From an uncultured beta proteobacterium (lineage in GTDB: Bacteria > Pseudomonadota > Gammaproteobacteria > Burkholderiales > Burkholderiaceae_B), in contig CAIJKV010000205.1 in assembly GCA_903821335.1 (NCBI GenBank), forward strand, positions 62,001-126,000: DNA of 64,000 bases. The letters are read 5' to 3'. The stretch's first letter is position 1; each line of letters begins with the position of its first letter. The notes below the pieces were generated by a model. It ran no database searches, was not told the DNA's origin, and saw only the letters and a list, made by a program, of their open reading frames with translations. A program made the translations under genes and the position numbers. Shown in pieces: positions 53,551-61,382 of this stretch.

Positions 53551-54420
53551 TTGACCCAGTTCCTGAACCTCCTGATCAACGGCCTGATTGAAGGCCTGGT
53601 CGTCGCCCTGCCTGCACTGGCGATGACATTGGTCATGGGGGTCAACCGCTTTCCAAACGCTGCGACCGGTGACTTGATGACAACGGGCGCCTACGTTGCC
53701 GTGGCGGCGCAGGTAATGGGCCTGCCGTCGCTCGCGCTGGCGACCATTGCCGGTGCCGCGGTCACCGCCCTGGTTTCGGCGGCGTCCTATGAACTGATTT
53801 TCAAGAAGCTCGCCCGCCGGGCGATGATCGCATCGCTCCTGGCCTCGATTGGCCTGGGTTTTTTCATGCGTAGCGTGATTTCCTTTTTTGCCGGGCATGA
53901 TCAACGCACGTTCAGCGTGCCTCTGGTACGTGCCTGGAATTTTGATGGTGTCCGCATCCTGCCGTCCGACCTGACCATTGCCGCGACTGCTTTGGGTTGC
54001 CTTCTGGTGGTATTTTTCCTGCTCTACAAGACCAGCTTCGGCCGCCAATTGCGTGCAGTGTCGGACAATCCTGATCTGGCACGCGCAAGCGGCATTCGTG
54101 CACGTGGCCTGATGATCGGTTTATGGTTACTGGTGGGTGCGCTGTCTGCCGTAGGCGGTGTACTGCTTGGCATGAAAGCGGTCGTACAGCCGGACCTGGG
54201 CTGGGACCACCTGATCCCAGCCTTCGCCGCGATGGTCCTGGGCGGAATTGGCAGCCCCGTCGGCGCCGTCATCGGTGCGCTGCTCATGTGTGTTGCTCAA
54301 GAACTCTCGGTGCCTGTGCTCGGGCCTTCCTACAAACTGGTGCTGTCCTTTGGCGTCCTGGCACTGGTCTTGCTGGCGCGTCCCGCAGGGCTCATGGGAC
54401 GCATCGAGCTGGTGAGGTAG
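53551..54420 (+). CDS. Branched-chain-type ABC permease, LivH family
   Basis: The 289-residue permease has eight or so helices. The LivH features are LLINGLIEGLVVALPALAMT at the start and the ATPase-contact stretch RAVSDNPDLARASGIRARGL. The start is TTG 53551, immediately after the receptor's TGA; no ATG is suitably placed. It forms the channel with the LivM-like protein. Confidence 0.92.
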   Translation: MTQFLNLLINGLIEGLVVALPALAMTLVMGVNRFPNAATGDLMTTGAYVAVAAQVMGLPSLALATIAGAAVTALVSAASYELIFKKLARRAMIASLLASIGLGFFMRSVISFFAGHDQRTFSVPLVRAWNFDGVRILPSDLTIAATALGCLLVVFFLLYKTSFGRQLRAVSDNPDLARASGIRARGLMIGLWLLVGALSAVGGVLLGMKAVVQPDLGWDHLIPAFAAMVLGGIGSPVGAVIGALLMCVAQELSVPVLGPSYKLVLSFGVLALVLLARPAGLMGRIELVR

Positions 54421-54422
54421 CC

Positions 54423-55304
54423 ATGACTGCATACCTTCTCGCCATCGGTATCGTCGCCCTGATTTACGCTTTGCTTGCGTTAGGTCTGAACCTGCAATTC
54501 GGTCTGACACGACTGGTCAATTTTGGTGTCGTCGCCTTTTTTGCAATTGGTGCCTATACCTCTGCCCTGCTGGCCATCGCAGGCGTGCCGTTGCCGCTGT
54601 CGTTCGCCGCTGCGGCGGTACTTGCCGGCCTGTCCGCCCTGCCGATCGGACTGCTCTCGCTACGCTTGCGTGATGACTACCTGGCCATCGTGACGCTTGG
54701 TTTTTCAGAGGCCGTGCGCATCACCATCCAGCAGGAAGAATGGCTCACCAAAGGCGTGCAGGGCTTGCCCGGCATACCAAGGGTATTCGCGACGCTTGGG
54801 CCCGGCGCATCGGACATTGCACTCTTTTCGGTCCTGGCACTGGTCACGGCGTTTGTGGCCTGGGGCACCGTGCGCCTGACACGCAGCCCGCTTGGACGAC
54901 TGCTGCGCGCGATCGGGGATGATGAGCCTGCGCTCATGGCGCTGGGCAAGAACCCGACGCGTTTCAAAGTTCAGATCTTCATGGTGGGTGCAGCACTGGC
55001 GGGGCTGGCCGGTGCTTTCTATGCACACTTCATCACCTTTATCAGTCCGGAACAATTCATCCCACTGGTGACTTTTTACGTCTGGATGGGTCTCATCATG
55101 GGAGGCGCAGGCAGCGTGCGCGGCGCCCTGGGTGGTGCCATGCTGCTGATGATTTTCCTCGAAGGTTCCCGGTTCATCAAGGACTGGATTCCTGGTGTCT
55201 CCGAGGTTCAAATGGCAAGCGTACGACTGGCAGTCGTTGGCCTGGCACTGATTCTGGTGACGCTATATCGCCCGGACGGTCTGTTCGGCAGGAGCCAGAA
55301 ATGA
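54423..55304 (+). CDS. Branched-chain-type ABC permease, LivM family
   Basis: The protein has 293 residues with LivM features LNLQFGLTRLVNFGVVAFFA, LRLRDDYLAIVTLGFSEAVR and RAIGDDEPALMALGKNPTRF. A longer upstream reading would overlap LivH and is rejected; ATG 54423 is two bases after the LivH stop. It overlaps the next gene by four bases. Confidence 0.92.
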   Translation: MTAYLLAIGIVALIYALLALGLNLQFGLTRLVNFGVVAFFAIGAYTSALLAIAGVPLPLSFAAAAVLAGLSALPIGLLSLRLRDDYLAIVTLGFSEAVRITIQQEEWLTKGVQGLPGIPRVFATLGPGASDIALFSVLALVTAFVAWGTVRLTRSPLGRLLRAIGDDEPALMALGKNPTRFKVQIFMVGAALAGLAGAFYAHFITFISPEQFIPLVTFYVWMGLIMGGAGSVRGALGGAMLLMIFLEGSRFIKDWIPGVSEVQMASVRLAVVGLALILVTLYRPDGLFGRSQK

Positions 55305-56059
55305 TTCTGCAGGCACAGAGCATCAGCTGCCGCTATGGTGGTTTTACTGCCGTGGACAACGTGTCACTCAGCTTGCAGGCTGGTGAAATACTTGGCATCG
55401 CGGGTACCAATGGCGCGGGCAAAAGCACGTTGTTCGCTGCCATCGCAGGTCAGCAACAACCGAGCGCCGGCACAATTACGTTTGACGGGAAAAACATCAC
55501 GCGGCTGGCACCCTTTGAACGCGCCCAGCGCGGTCTGGTGCGCACCTTTCAGGTGCCGCGCGAATTCAAGTCGCTGACCGTGCATGAAAATCTGATGGCT
55601 GCCGCCCCGAATACGGAGGGTGAACAGCTCTTCGCCGCTCTGGTCAACACCGCCGCGCGCAGGCGCAGGGAAGCCGCCATCACTTACAAGGCCGACGCAA
55701 TTCTGAAGTTCTTGAATCTTGCGGCTGTGCGCAATGTACCGGCGGTCAATCTGTCTGGTGGACAAAAAAAACTCGTAGAACTGGGTCGCGTACTGATGCT
55801 GGACCCACGCTGCATATTGCTCGACGAACCGTTTGCAGGTGTGAATCCAGTGCTGATCCAAGAAATTTGCAGTCATGTGCGTGTCTTGAATGGACAAGGG
55901 ATCGCTTTCATCCTCATCGAACACCACCTGCAAGCACTCAAGTCGCTGGCCGGACGTCTGATTGTCATGGATCGCGGCCTGATCCTGGCTGAGGGCAGCC
56001 CTGAACAAGTCCTTGATGATCCGCGCGTCCAGGTGGCCTACATGGGAGGCATCGCATGA
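55301..56059 (+). CDS. Branched-chain-type ABC ATPase, LivG family
   Basis: The protein has 252 residues. Walker A is GTNGAGKST, the signature is LSGGQKKLVELGRVLM, Walker B is CILLDEPFAGVNP and the switch His is in LIEHHLQAL. The LivG insert RGLVRTFQVPREFKSLTV is present. It pairs with LivF. It overlaps the genes on both sides by four bases each. Confidence 0.93.
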   Translation: MILQAQSISCRYGGFTAVDNVSLSLQAGEILGIAGTNGAGKSTLFAAIAGQQQPSAGTITFDGKNITRLAPFERAQRGLVRTFQVPREFKSLTVHENLMAAAPNTEGEQLFAALVNTAARRRREAAITYKADAILKFLNLAAVRNVPAVNLSGGQKKLVELGRVLMLDPRCILLDEPFAGVNPVLIQEICSHVRVLNGQGIAFILIEHHLQALKSLAGRLIVMDRGLILAEGSPEQVLDDPRVQVAYMGGIA

Positions 56060-56757
56060 GCCTGTTGACGCTCAAGGCACTCGGTGGCGGCTACAGTGAA
56101 GTCGACATCATCCACGGCATCGACCTGGATGTGCGTGCAGGTGAAATCGTCACGATTGCCGGAACCAACGGAGCCGGCAAATCCACGCTGGTAAAAGCCC
56201 TGCTCGGCTTGCTGCCGCGTGTGCATGGCGACGTCATCCTGGACGGACAGTCCATCACGGCCCTGCAGGCCGAAGATCGTTTCTATGCCGGCCTGGCCTA
56301 CGTGCCACAGGTCGCGAACGTGTTCCAGTCTCTGACCGTACGTGAAAATCTCCTGGTCGTGCGCGGTGTCAAGAACATCACTTCACGCATCGACGAGGTC
56401 TTGCAGGCGTTTCCCGCATTGATTGAGAAACTTTCTCAACGTGCTGGCAATTTGTCGGGTGGTGAACGCCAGCAGCTGGCGTTTGCGCGTGCGTTGATGC
56501 CTGCCCCCAGGCTCATGATCCTCGATGAGCCAACCGCGGCCCTTGCACCCGCGCTGGTTGAAAAAGTATTCTCACTGGTTGCGGACCTTCCCGCGCGTGG
56601 TGTTGCCGTCCTGATGGTCGAGCAACGCGCCCGTCAGGCACTCGAAATCAGCCAGCGTGGCTACATTCTGGATCAAGGTCGCTGTGTCTTGTCGGGTGAG
56701 GCCAGTGCGCTGCTTTCAGACAGCAGGATGACGCAGCTTTATCTGGGTACGCACTAG
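56056..56757 (+). CDS. Branched-chain-type ABC ATPase, LivF family
   Basis: The protein has 233 residues. Walker A is GTNGAGKST, the signature is LSGGERQQLAFARALM, Walker B is LMILDEPTAALAP and the switch region is MVEQRARQAL. LivF has the short insert AYVPQVANVFQSLTV. It is the last gene of the amidohydrolase-Liv operon and is followed by a bidirectional terminator. Confidence 0.93.
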   Translation: MSLLTLKALGGGYSEVDIIHGIDLDVRAGEIVTIAGTNGAGKSTLVKALLGLLPRVHGDVILDGQSITALQAEDRFYAGLAYVPQVANVFQSLTVRENLLVVRGVKNITSRIDEVLQAFPALIEKLSQRAGNLSGGERQQLAFARALMPAPRLMILDEPTAALAPALVEKVFSLVADLPARGVAVLMVEQRARQALEISQRGYILDQGRCVLSGEASALLSDSRMTQLYLGTH

Positions 56758-56778
56758 CTGGAAATGAACCAAAAACAA

Positions 56779-56806
56779 AAAAAAGGCACCCAAGGGTGCC
56801 TTTTTT
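56779..56806. terminator. Bidirectional terminator between livF-type gene and rplS
   Basis: GGCACC and GGTGCC flank a CAAG loop, with six A before and six T after, giving a 12-bp stem and a U tract on either strand. It serves the convergent Liv operon and rplS. Confidence 0.9.
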
Positions 56807-56848
56807 AACTCAGCCGTGGTGACGAGAGCCACGCACAGCCTGGACTGA

Positions 56849-57244
56849 TCAGGAAGCGGTTGGGACGGCAGCAGGAACGGCCTTGCGAACCAATTTTTCC
56901 TTGATACGTGCGGACTTGCCTGAACGATCACGCAGGTAGTAAAGCTTGGCACGGCGCACATCACCACGACGCTTGACTTCAATCGAAGCGATTTGGGTGG
57001 AGTACAGCTGGAACGTACGCTCAACGGCTTCGCCAGAGGAAATCTTGCGAACGATGAAAGACGAATTCAGACCACGGTTGCGGCGGGCGATGACAACACC
57101 TTCGAAAGCCTGGGTACGCTTACGAGCACCCTCAACCACGTTAACGCTGACAATGACGGTGTCACCAACAGAGAAAACCGTCACGGGTTTGCCGCCGGTC
57201 AGGCGCGCAATTTCTTCTTGTTCTAGCAATGCGATTAAATTCAT
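56849..57244 (-). CDS. rplS: 50S ribosomal protein L19
   Basis: The 131-residue protein has the L19 core [19 protein letters not shown] and [17 protein letters not shown]. It sits at the 30S-50S interface. In most bacteria rplS closes the rpsP-rimM-trmD-rplS operon; here the upstream neighbour is an EamA gene on the opposite strand and rplS has its own promoter. Confidence 0.97.
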   Translation of the reverse strand: MNLIALLEQEEIARLTGGKPVTVFSVGDTVIVSVNVVEGARKRTQAFEGVVIARRNRGLNSSFIVRKISSGEAVERTFQLYSTQIASIEVKRRGDVRRAKLYYLRDRSGKSARIKEKLVRKAVPAAVPTAS

Positions 57245-57374
57245 AACAACTCCAGGTCATCATGCTCTCGGCCGAGTTTCTAACGGACGGAAACCCACAA
57301 TGGTATTTATTTTCGCGTGGCCTGAACCATTCAGACCGCGCCGCCGGGCAGAGGATGCGTTAACAAAGCCGTTG

Positions 57375-57404
57375 ATATTACACGATTTTTGGCTATTTCC
57401 GCAA
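57375..57404 (-). promoter_or_regulatory. Sigma-70-type promoter for rplS
   Basis: Read on the minus strand, TTGCGG is followed after 18 bases by TAATAT. The start site would be near 57368, giving a leader of about 120 bases before the rplS codon. The rest of the 273-bp gap holds no gene I can support. Confidence 0.5.
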
Positions 57405-57517
57405 ATGCATCGCGGCCAGGCGACAAGGAATTACGTGATCAATAGTGACCAAAGCGCAACGACCATAGCGGATGCATCGGTCTGAGTTGCCAGGTTTTTA
57501 CGCTTTAATACAAAAAT

Positions 57518-58390
57518 ATGACAACCACCGCCCTGCTGATGGTCTTTGCGGCCGCCCTTGCCCACGCCACCTGGAATCTGCTCGCTAAGCGAGCCGCCCA
57601 CGTGGGGCCCGTCTTTGTTTTCGCCTACAGCCTGTGCGGCGTGCTTATTTTTTCGCCCTGGGTCGCCTGGGTACTGATCCATGATGACATTCAATGGGCC
57701 ATCCCGGTGGTCGTCTGCATTGTCATATCCGGGGCGCTGCACCTGGCCTATGGCTTGTGCCTGCAACGGGGATACCAGGTGGCAGATTTGTCTGTGGTGT
57801 ATCCGGTTGCCCGGGGTACGGGTCCGTTGCTTTCATCCATCGGGGCATTACTATTTTTACGTGAACCGGCCTCGGTGACCGGTGTCGGGGGCATGCTGTG
57901 CGTGGTGCTTGGCGTCATGATGATTGCCACACAAGGTCAAATCCGCCGCTTGTTACAGACACAAGCCATGCTTGGGGTGCGCTGGGGCATCCTGACTGGC
58001 GCGCTGATTGCCATGTATACCCTGCTCGATGCCTATGGAGTCAAAACGCTGCTGATCGCGCCAGTTGTGTTTGACGTGGCAAGTACGGCGTCAAGAGCGG
58101 TGCTCATGCTTCCACACCTGTTGCGCAAACCCAGGCAATCCGTGCTGGCCATGCGGGGGCAATGGCATCTGGCCTGGGCAGTCGGGCTTTTGTCGCCCCT
58201 GGGATACATTCTGGTGCTATTTGCACTACGCGACGGGGCACCAGTCAGCCTGGTCGCCCCTGCGCGGGAGATGTCGATGCTACTGGCAACCTTGGCAGGG
58301 CTGTACCTGCTTCGCGAACCAGTTGGCTGGGGCAGGCTGGCCGGTTGCTGCGCGATTGGTGCAGGTGTGGTGCTGCTGGCAAGTAGCTAG
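57518..58390 (+). CDS. EamA/DMT-family transporter
   Basis: The 290-residue protein has ten hydrophobic segments in two EamA repeats (AAALAHATWNLLAKRAAHVG in the first, ALRDGAPVSLVAPAREMSML in the second). It is not closely similar to the EamA protein at 1003-1866. Its substrate is unknown. It lies alone, divergent from rplS and convergent with the small membrane protein gene that follows. Confidence 0.88.
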   Translation: MTTTALLMVFAAALAHATWNLLAKRAAHVGPVFVFAYSLCGVLIFSPWVAWVLIHDDIQWAIPVVVCIVISGALHLAYGLCLQRGYQVADLSVVYPVARGTGPLLSSIGALLFLREPASVTGVGGMLCVVLGVMMIATQGQIRRLLQTQAMLGVRWGILTGALIAMYTLLDAYGVKTLLIAPVVFDVASTASRAVLMLPHLLRKPRQSVLAMRGQWHLAWAVGLLSPLGYILVLFALRDGAPVSLVAPAREMSMLLATLAGLYLLREPVGWGRLAGCCAIGAGVVLLASS

Positions 58391-58405
58391 CAGCACAAAC
58401 GATGT

Positions 58406-58570
58406 TCAGAAACCAGCGGCGTTACCCAACCAGAGGAAGGTCGGGATCATGGCACCCCAGAATGCCAGCATCATCACGTCAGAACACACGCGGCGAAAGC
58501 TGGGCGATTGATCAACGCCTACTGACGAAACAAACGAAGGCGAATAGCTGTTACGGGTATCACGACGCAT
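58406..58570 (-). CDS. Small membrane protein, 54 residues
   Basis: The frame starts at ATG 58570 with GGAG six bases upstream, a strong ribosome site. The protein begins MRRDTRNSYSPSFVSSVG, a polar region, and ends in one hydrophobic helix (VMMLAFWGAMIPTFLWLGNA) with the stop soon after. Ribosome site, single helix and absence of other coding potential support a real gene. Function unknown. Its upstream region carries three palindromes shared with the divergent thiamine-diphosphate enzyme gene. Confidence 0.6.
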   Translation of the reverse strand: MRRDTRNSYSPSFVSSVGVDQSPSFRRVCSDVMMLAFWGAMIPTFLWLGNAAGF

Positions 58571-58706
58571 GGTGGACTCCTGTATTTGTAGGGACCACCC
58601 CAACCGCTTGCGAGGCCGAGGTGGTTGTCGGGGACCTGGAACCGACAAAATCTGAGGGCTGATGCTGCTTGTGGTGTAAGGTACTGATGAAGTTGCATTG
58701 CCCATG

Positions 58707-58736
58707 AACAGTACTGTACACCCATACAGTACTGTT
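58707..58736. promoter_or_regulatory. Paired palindromic operators (ACAGTACTGT twice)
   Basis: AACAGTACTGTA (58707-58718) and TACAGTACTGTT (58725-58736) are perfect inverse copies around six bases. Each arm also contains the 10-bp palindrome ACAGTACTGT, with centres 18 bp apart. This is the layout expected for two dimers of one regulator bound on nearly the same face of DNA. Confidence 0.6.
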
Positions 58737-58737
58737 T

Positions 58738-58755
58738 GCAAATACAGTTATTTGC
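58738..58755. promoter_or_regulatory. Third palindrome, 18 bp, next to the paired operators
   Basis: GCAAATA-CAGT-TATTTGC has perfect 7-bp arms and begins two bases after the paired operators. It lies 153 bp before the thiamine-diphosphate enzyme start codon. It may bind a second regulator or be part of one compound site. Confidence 0.5.
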
Positions 58756-58907
58756 CCGTCACGCCCTGAGCAATGTTGAATTGACATACCTGGTGTTGCA
58801 CACGATGCCATTGATGAAAGGTTCAGAACCACTCAGAATAGCGACTGCGTTCAGGGCATCTTGCTGATCAACGTCCTGACCCTGTCCTTCTCAAATTTCA
58901 CGCTGAC

Positions 58908-60539
58908 ATGACAACTCTGACTTCAAGCCACGCGCTCTTCCAAGTGTTTGCCGACCACGACATGGATCGTGTATTTCTGGTCCCGGGTGAAAGCTACCTT
59001 GGCTTGTTAGACGCGCTGGTCGACTTCCCCCAGATCGACGTGGTGACTTGCCGCCACGAAGGCGGGGCCGGCTACATGGCTCTGGCGGATGGGCGACTGA
59101 CAGGGCGACCGGGTGTGGCACTGGTCAGTCGTGGGCCAGGCGCCTCGAATGCGGCAATCGCCGTGCACACTGCGCAGCAGGATGCGGTTCCCATGATCCT
59201 GATCGTCGGGCAAATCGCTGCGCGCGACCTGCGCCGTGAAGCCTTCCAGGAAATCGATTACCAGAAGATGTTTGGGTCAATCGCCAAATGGGTGTTTGAA
59301 TGCCGCACACCCGACCAACTCGCTGAGGCGGCCTTCAAGGCGGTGCGCATGGCGACCTCCGGCGTCCCAGGCCCTGTCGTGCTGGTGGTTCCCGAAGATA
59401 TCCAGCAACAACCCGCCCCAAAACCAGCATTTAAAAATCACCCGCAAGTATTTGGCCTGCCCTCGCCAGACACCATTGAGGCGATCACTCAGCAGCTGGC
59501 GCGGGCGTCAAGACCGCTGATCATCGCGGGTGGCATGTTTGATTCCCCCGGCGGGCGCCAGGCACTCCAGGCCTTCGCGCATCATTGGCAGTTACCCGTA
59601 ATGGTGTCCTTTAGGCGTCACGATGTGTTCCCCAATGACGATCCGCTATATGTGGGCGACCTGAATCTGGGCAATCCTGCCCCACAAATGGCGACATTGC
59701 AACAAAGCGATTTCATCCTGGCGCTTGGCACACGCCTGGGCGACATCACCACACAAAACTATGTGTTCCCACGCTATGCGCAGGCACCCCAAGCACTGCT
59801 GCACTGCTATCCAGACTCCCGCGTGGTCGGGTGGGACACTGTCGCCGACTACCCCTTGGTATGCGATCCGGTAGGCTTGGTCCTGGCACTCAGCAAACAG
59901 CCGGCACCTCCGCCCAGTGCGTCGCGACAGGCTTGGCATCAAGAGCTTCGCGCCCATGCCCAGGCCTGGTGGAAATGGCCCGATCGTCAGGCGTTGCAAG
60001 GAATCAATTTTGTCGAGGTCGTGAAATCTGTCATGGAACAGGCGCCAGCCGACACGACCATCTGCCTGGATGCCGGCACCTTCGCCGCCCCGGTGTATCG
60101 CCACTTTACGTTTCGTAGCGGGCAACGTCTGATGGCGCCTCTCGCGGGTGCCATGGGCTACGGCACGCCCGCGGCACTTTCGTGTGCCCTGCGCGCGCCC
60201 GAACGCACCACCGTCTGCATGGTGGGCGACGGTGGGTTCATGATGACCGGCAACGAAATGATCCTGGCCGTTGAGCGTCAACTACCTATCGTGTTCATCG
60301 TCGCAAACAATGGCAGTTACGGTTCCATACGGCTGCACCAGGAGCGTGGCTACCCGGGGCGCGTCAGCGGCACCACACTCTTTAACCCTGACTTCCACGA
60401 CCTGGCGCGCAGTTTTGGAATGGATGCCGTGCGACTGACCCATCAGGATGAAATCAGCACAGTGATCGGGCAAGCACTCAGGGCGCGCAAACCGGTGCTG
60501 ATTGACGTCAAGGCCAGTCTTGATGCAATCCTGCCCTGA
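58908..60539 (+). CDS. Thiamine-diphosphate-dependent enzyme, acetolactate synthase/decarboxylase family
   Basis: The 543-residue protein has the three-domain TPP fold. The catalytic Glu is E51 in CRHEGGAGYMA. The central domain begins near 200 (SRPLIIAGGMFDSPGGRQA), and the cofactor motif is GDGGFMMTGNEMILA, ending in ANNGSYGS. The family includes acetolactate synthase, benzoylformate decarboxylase and sulfoacetaldehyde-type enzymes; the sequence alone does not fix which 2-oxo acid is used. No small regulatory subunit is adjacent, so a catabolic role is likelier than valine synthesis. Confidence 0.88.
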   Translation: MTTLTSSHALFQVFADHDMDRVFLVPGESYLGLLDALVDFPQIDVVTCRHEGGAGYMALADGRLTGRPGVALVSRGPGASNAAIAVHTAQQDAVPMILIVGQIAARDLRREAFQEIDYQKMFGSIAKWVFECRTPDQLAEAAFKAVRMATSGVPGPVVLVVPEDIQQQPAPKPAFKNHPQVFGLPSPDTIEAITQQLARASRPLIIAGGMFDSPGGRQALQAFAHHWQLPVMVSFRRHDVFPNDDPLYVGDLNLGNPAPQMATLQQSDFILALGTRLGDITTQNYVFPRYAQAPQALLHCYPDSRVVGWDTVADYPLVCDPVGLVLALSKQPAPPPSASRQAWHQELRAHAQAWWKWPDRQALQGINFVEVVKSVMEQAPADTTICLDAGTFAAPVYRHFTFRSGQRLMAPLAGAMGYGTPAALSCALRAPERTTVCMVGDGGFMMTGNEMILAVERQLPIVFIVANNGSYGSIRLHQERGYPGRVSGTTLFNPDFHDLARSFGMDAVRLTHQDEISTVIGQALRARKPVLIDVKASLDAILP

Positions 60540-60570
60540 CCGAACATCTTGACACCATACTGACAACGCA

Positions 60571-60625
60571 CCAGCGAGGCAAAAAAAAGGTGGTCACCCG
60601 CGAATGGGGCACCACCTTTCGCTGG
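60571..60625 (-). terminator. Terminator of the peroxiredoxin gene
   Basis: On the minus strand, TCGCTGG/CCAGCGA outer arms and an AAAGGTGGT/ACCACCTTT inner stem (60586-60594 and 60611-60619) precede a T run (the A run at 60581-60588 on the plus strand). It may also stop the convergent TPP-enzyme transcript. Confidence 0.75.
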
Positions 60626-60641
60626 TCGTCACGCGCCGTGA

Positions 60642-61295
60642 TCAGGAGACCGGCTTTTTGATCGGCTGAGACACCATCCGCAAGTAAGGAAGGACTTCCT
60701 TGTAACCGTGGGGGAACTTCTCTTTGATCACGTATTCATCTTTCAGCGACGGAACGATGATCACGTCCTCACCATCCTGCCAGTTCACGGGCGTGGCGAC
60801 GGGAAACCTGTCGGTCAACTGCAGTGAGTCAATGACACGCAGGATTTCATCAAAATTCCGACCCGTGCTGGCCGGGTACGTAATGATCGTACGAATTTTC
60901 TTGGCCGGATCAATAATGAACACGGAACGCACGGTCAACGTGGCGTTGGCATTCGGGTGGATCATGTCATACAGCGTCGACACTTTGCGATCCTCATCGG
61001 CCAAAATGGGGAAATGCACCTCGGTGTGCTGCGTCTTGTTAATGTCTTGAATCCACTCATTATGCGAGGCGGCACTATCAACCGACAAAGCAATCACCTT
61101 GACATCGCGTTGACCAAACTCATTGAAGAGCCTGGACGTGTAGCCGAGTTCAGTGGTGCAGACAGGTGTGAAATCAGCAGGGTGCGAAAAAAGCACGCCC
61201 CACTTATCACCTAGCCAGTTGTGGAAATGAATCTGCCCGACCGATGAGTCTTGCTCAAAATCTGGAGCGATGTCGCCTAAACGCAGTGTTGCCAT
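60642..61295 (-). CDS. 1-Cys peroxiredoxin (Prx6-like)
   Basis: The 217-residue protein has peroxidatic Cys46 in FSHPADFTPVCTTE and a long C-terminal extension after residue 170 (PVATPVNWQDGEDVIIVPS), as in Prx6-type enzymes. It reduces peroxides in the cytoplasm. Only this one Cys is present, so a thiol partner is needed to recycle it. It stands alone, with its own terminator, next to the acyl-CoA dehydrogenase gene, a possible source of H2O2. Confidence 0.94.
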   Translation of the reverse strand: MATLRLGDIAPDFEQDSSVGQIHFHNWLGDKWGVLFSHPADFTPVCTTELGYTSRLFNEFGQRDVKVIALSVDSAASHNEWIQDINKTQHTEVHFPILADEDRKVSTLYDMIHPNANATLTVRSVFIIDPAKKIRTIITYPASTGRNFDEILRVIDSLQLTDRFPVATPVNWQDGEDVIIVPSLKDEYVIKEKFPHGYKEVLPYLRMVSQPIKKPVS

Positions 61296-61382
61296 GGTGT
61301 GTATCCCCTTACAAAAACTTGTTGTAGTTAATTTTGGTCTAAAAAACCGAAAATAATGAACAATTGTTCGTATATATTTTTG

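Larger units (their letters stand above)
58571..58907. other. Divergent regulatory region (337 bp) with a palindrome cluster
   Basis: No gene is visible. Besides the three palindromes listed separately, the stretch 58571-58640 is a run of short inverted pieces (for example GGGACCACCCC) that may be an old repetitive element. The region is AT-richer than its neighbours from 58640 on. Confidence 0.5.

Noticed and set aside
58571-58640. Remnant of a dispersed repetitive element (TGGACTCC...GGGACCACC pattern)
   Set aside because: It loosely resembles degenerate intergenic repeats of beta-proteobacteria, but no second copy is in the window to support it.
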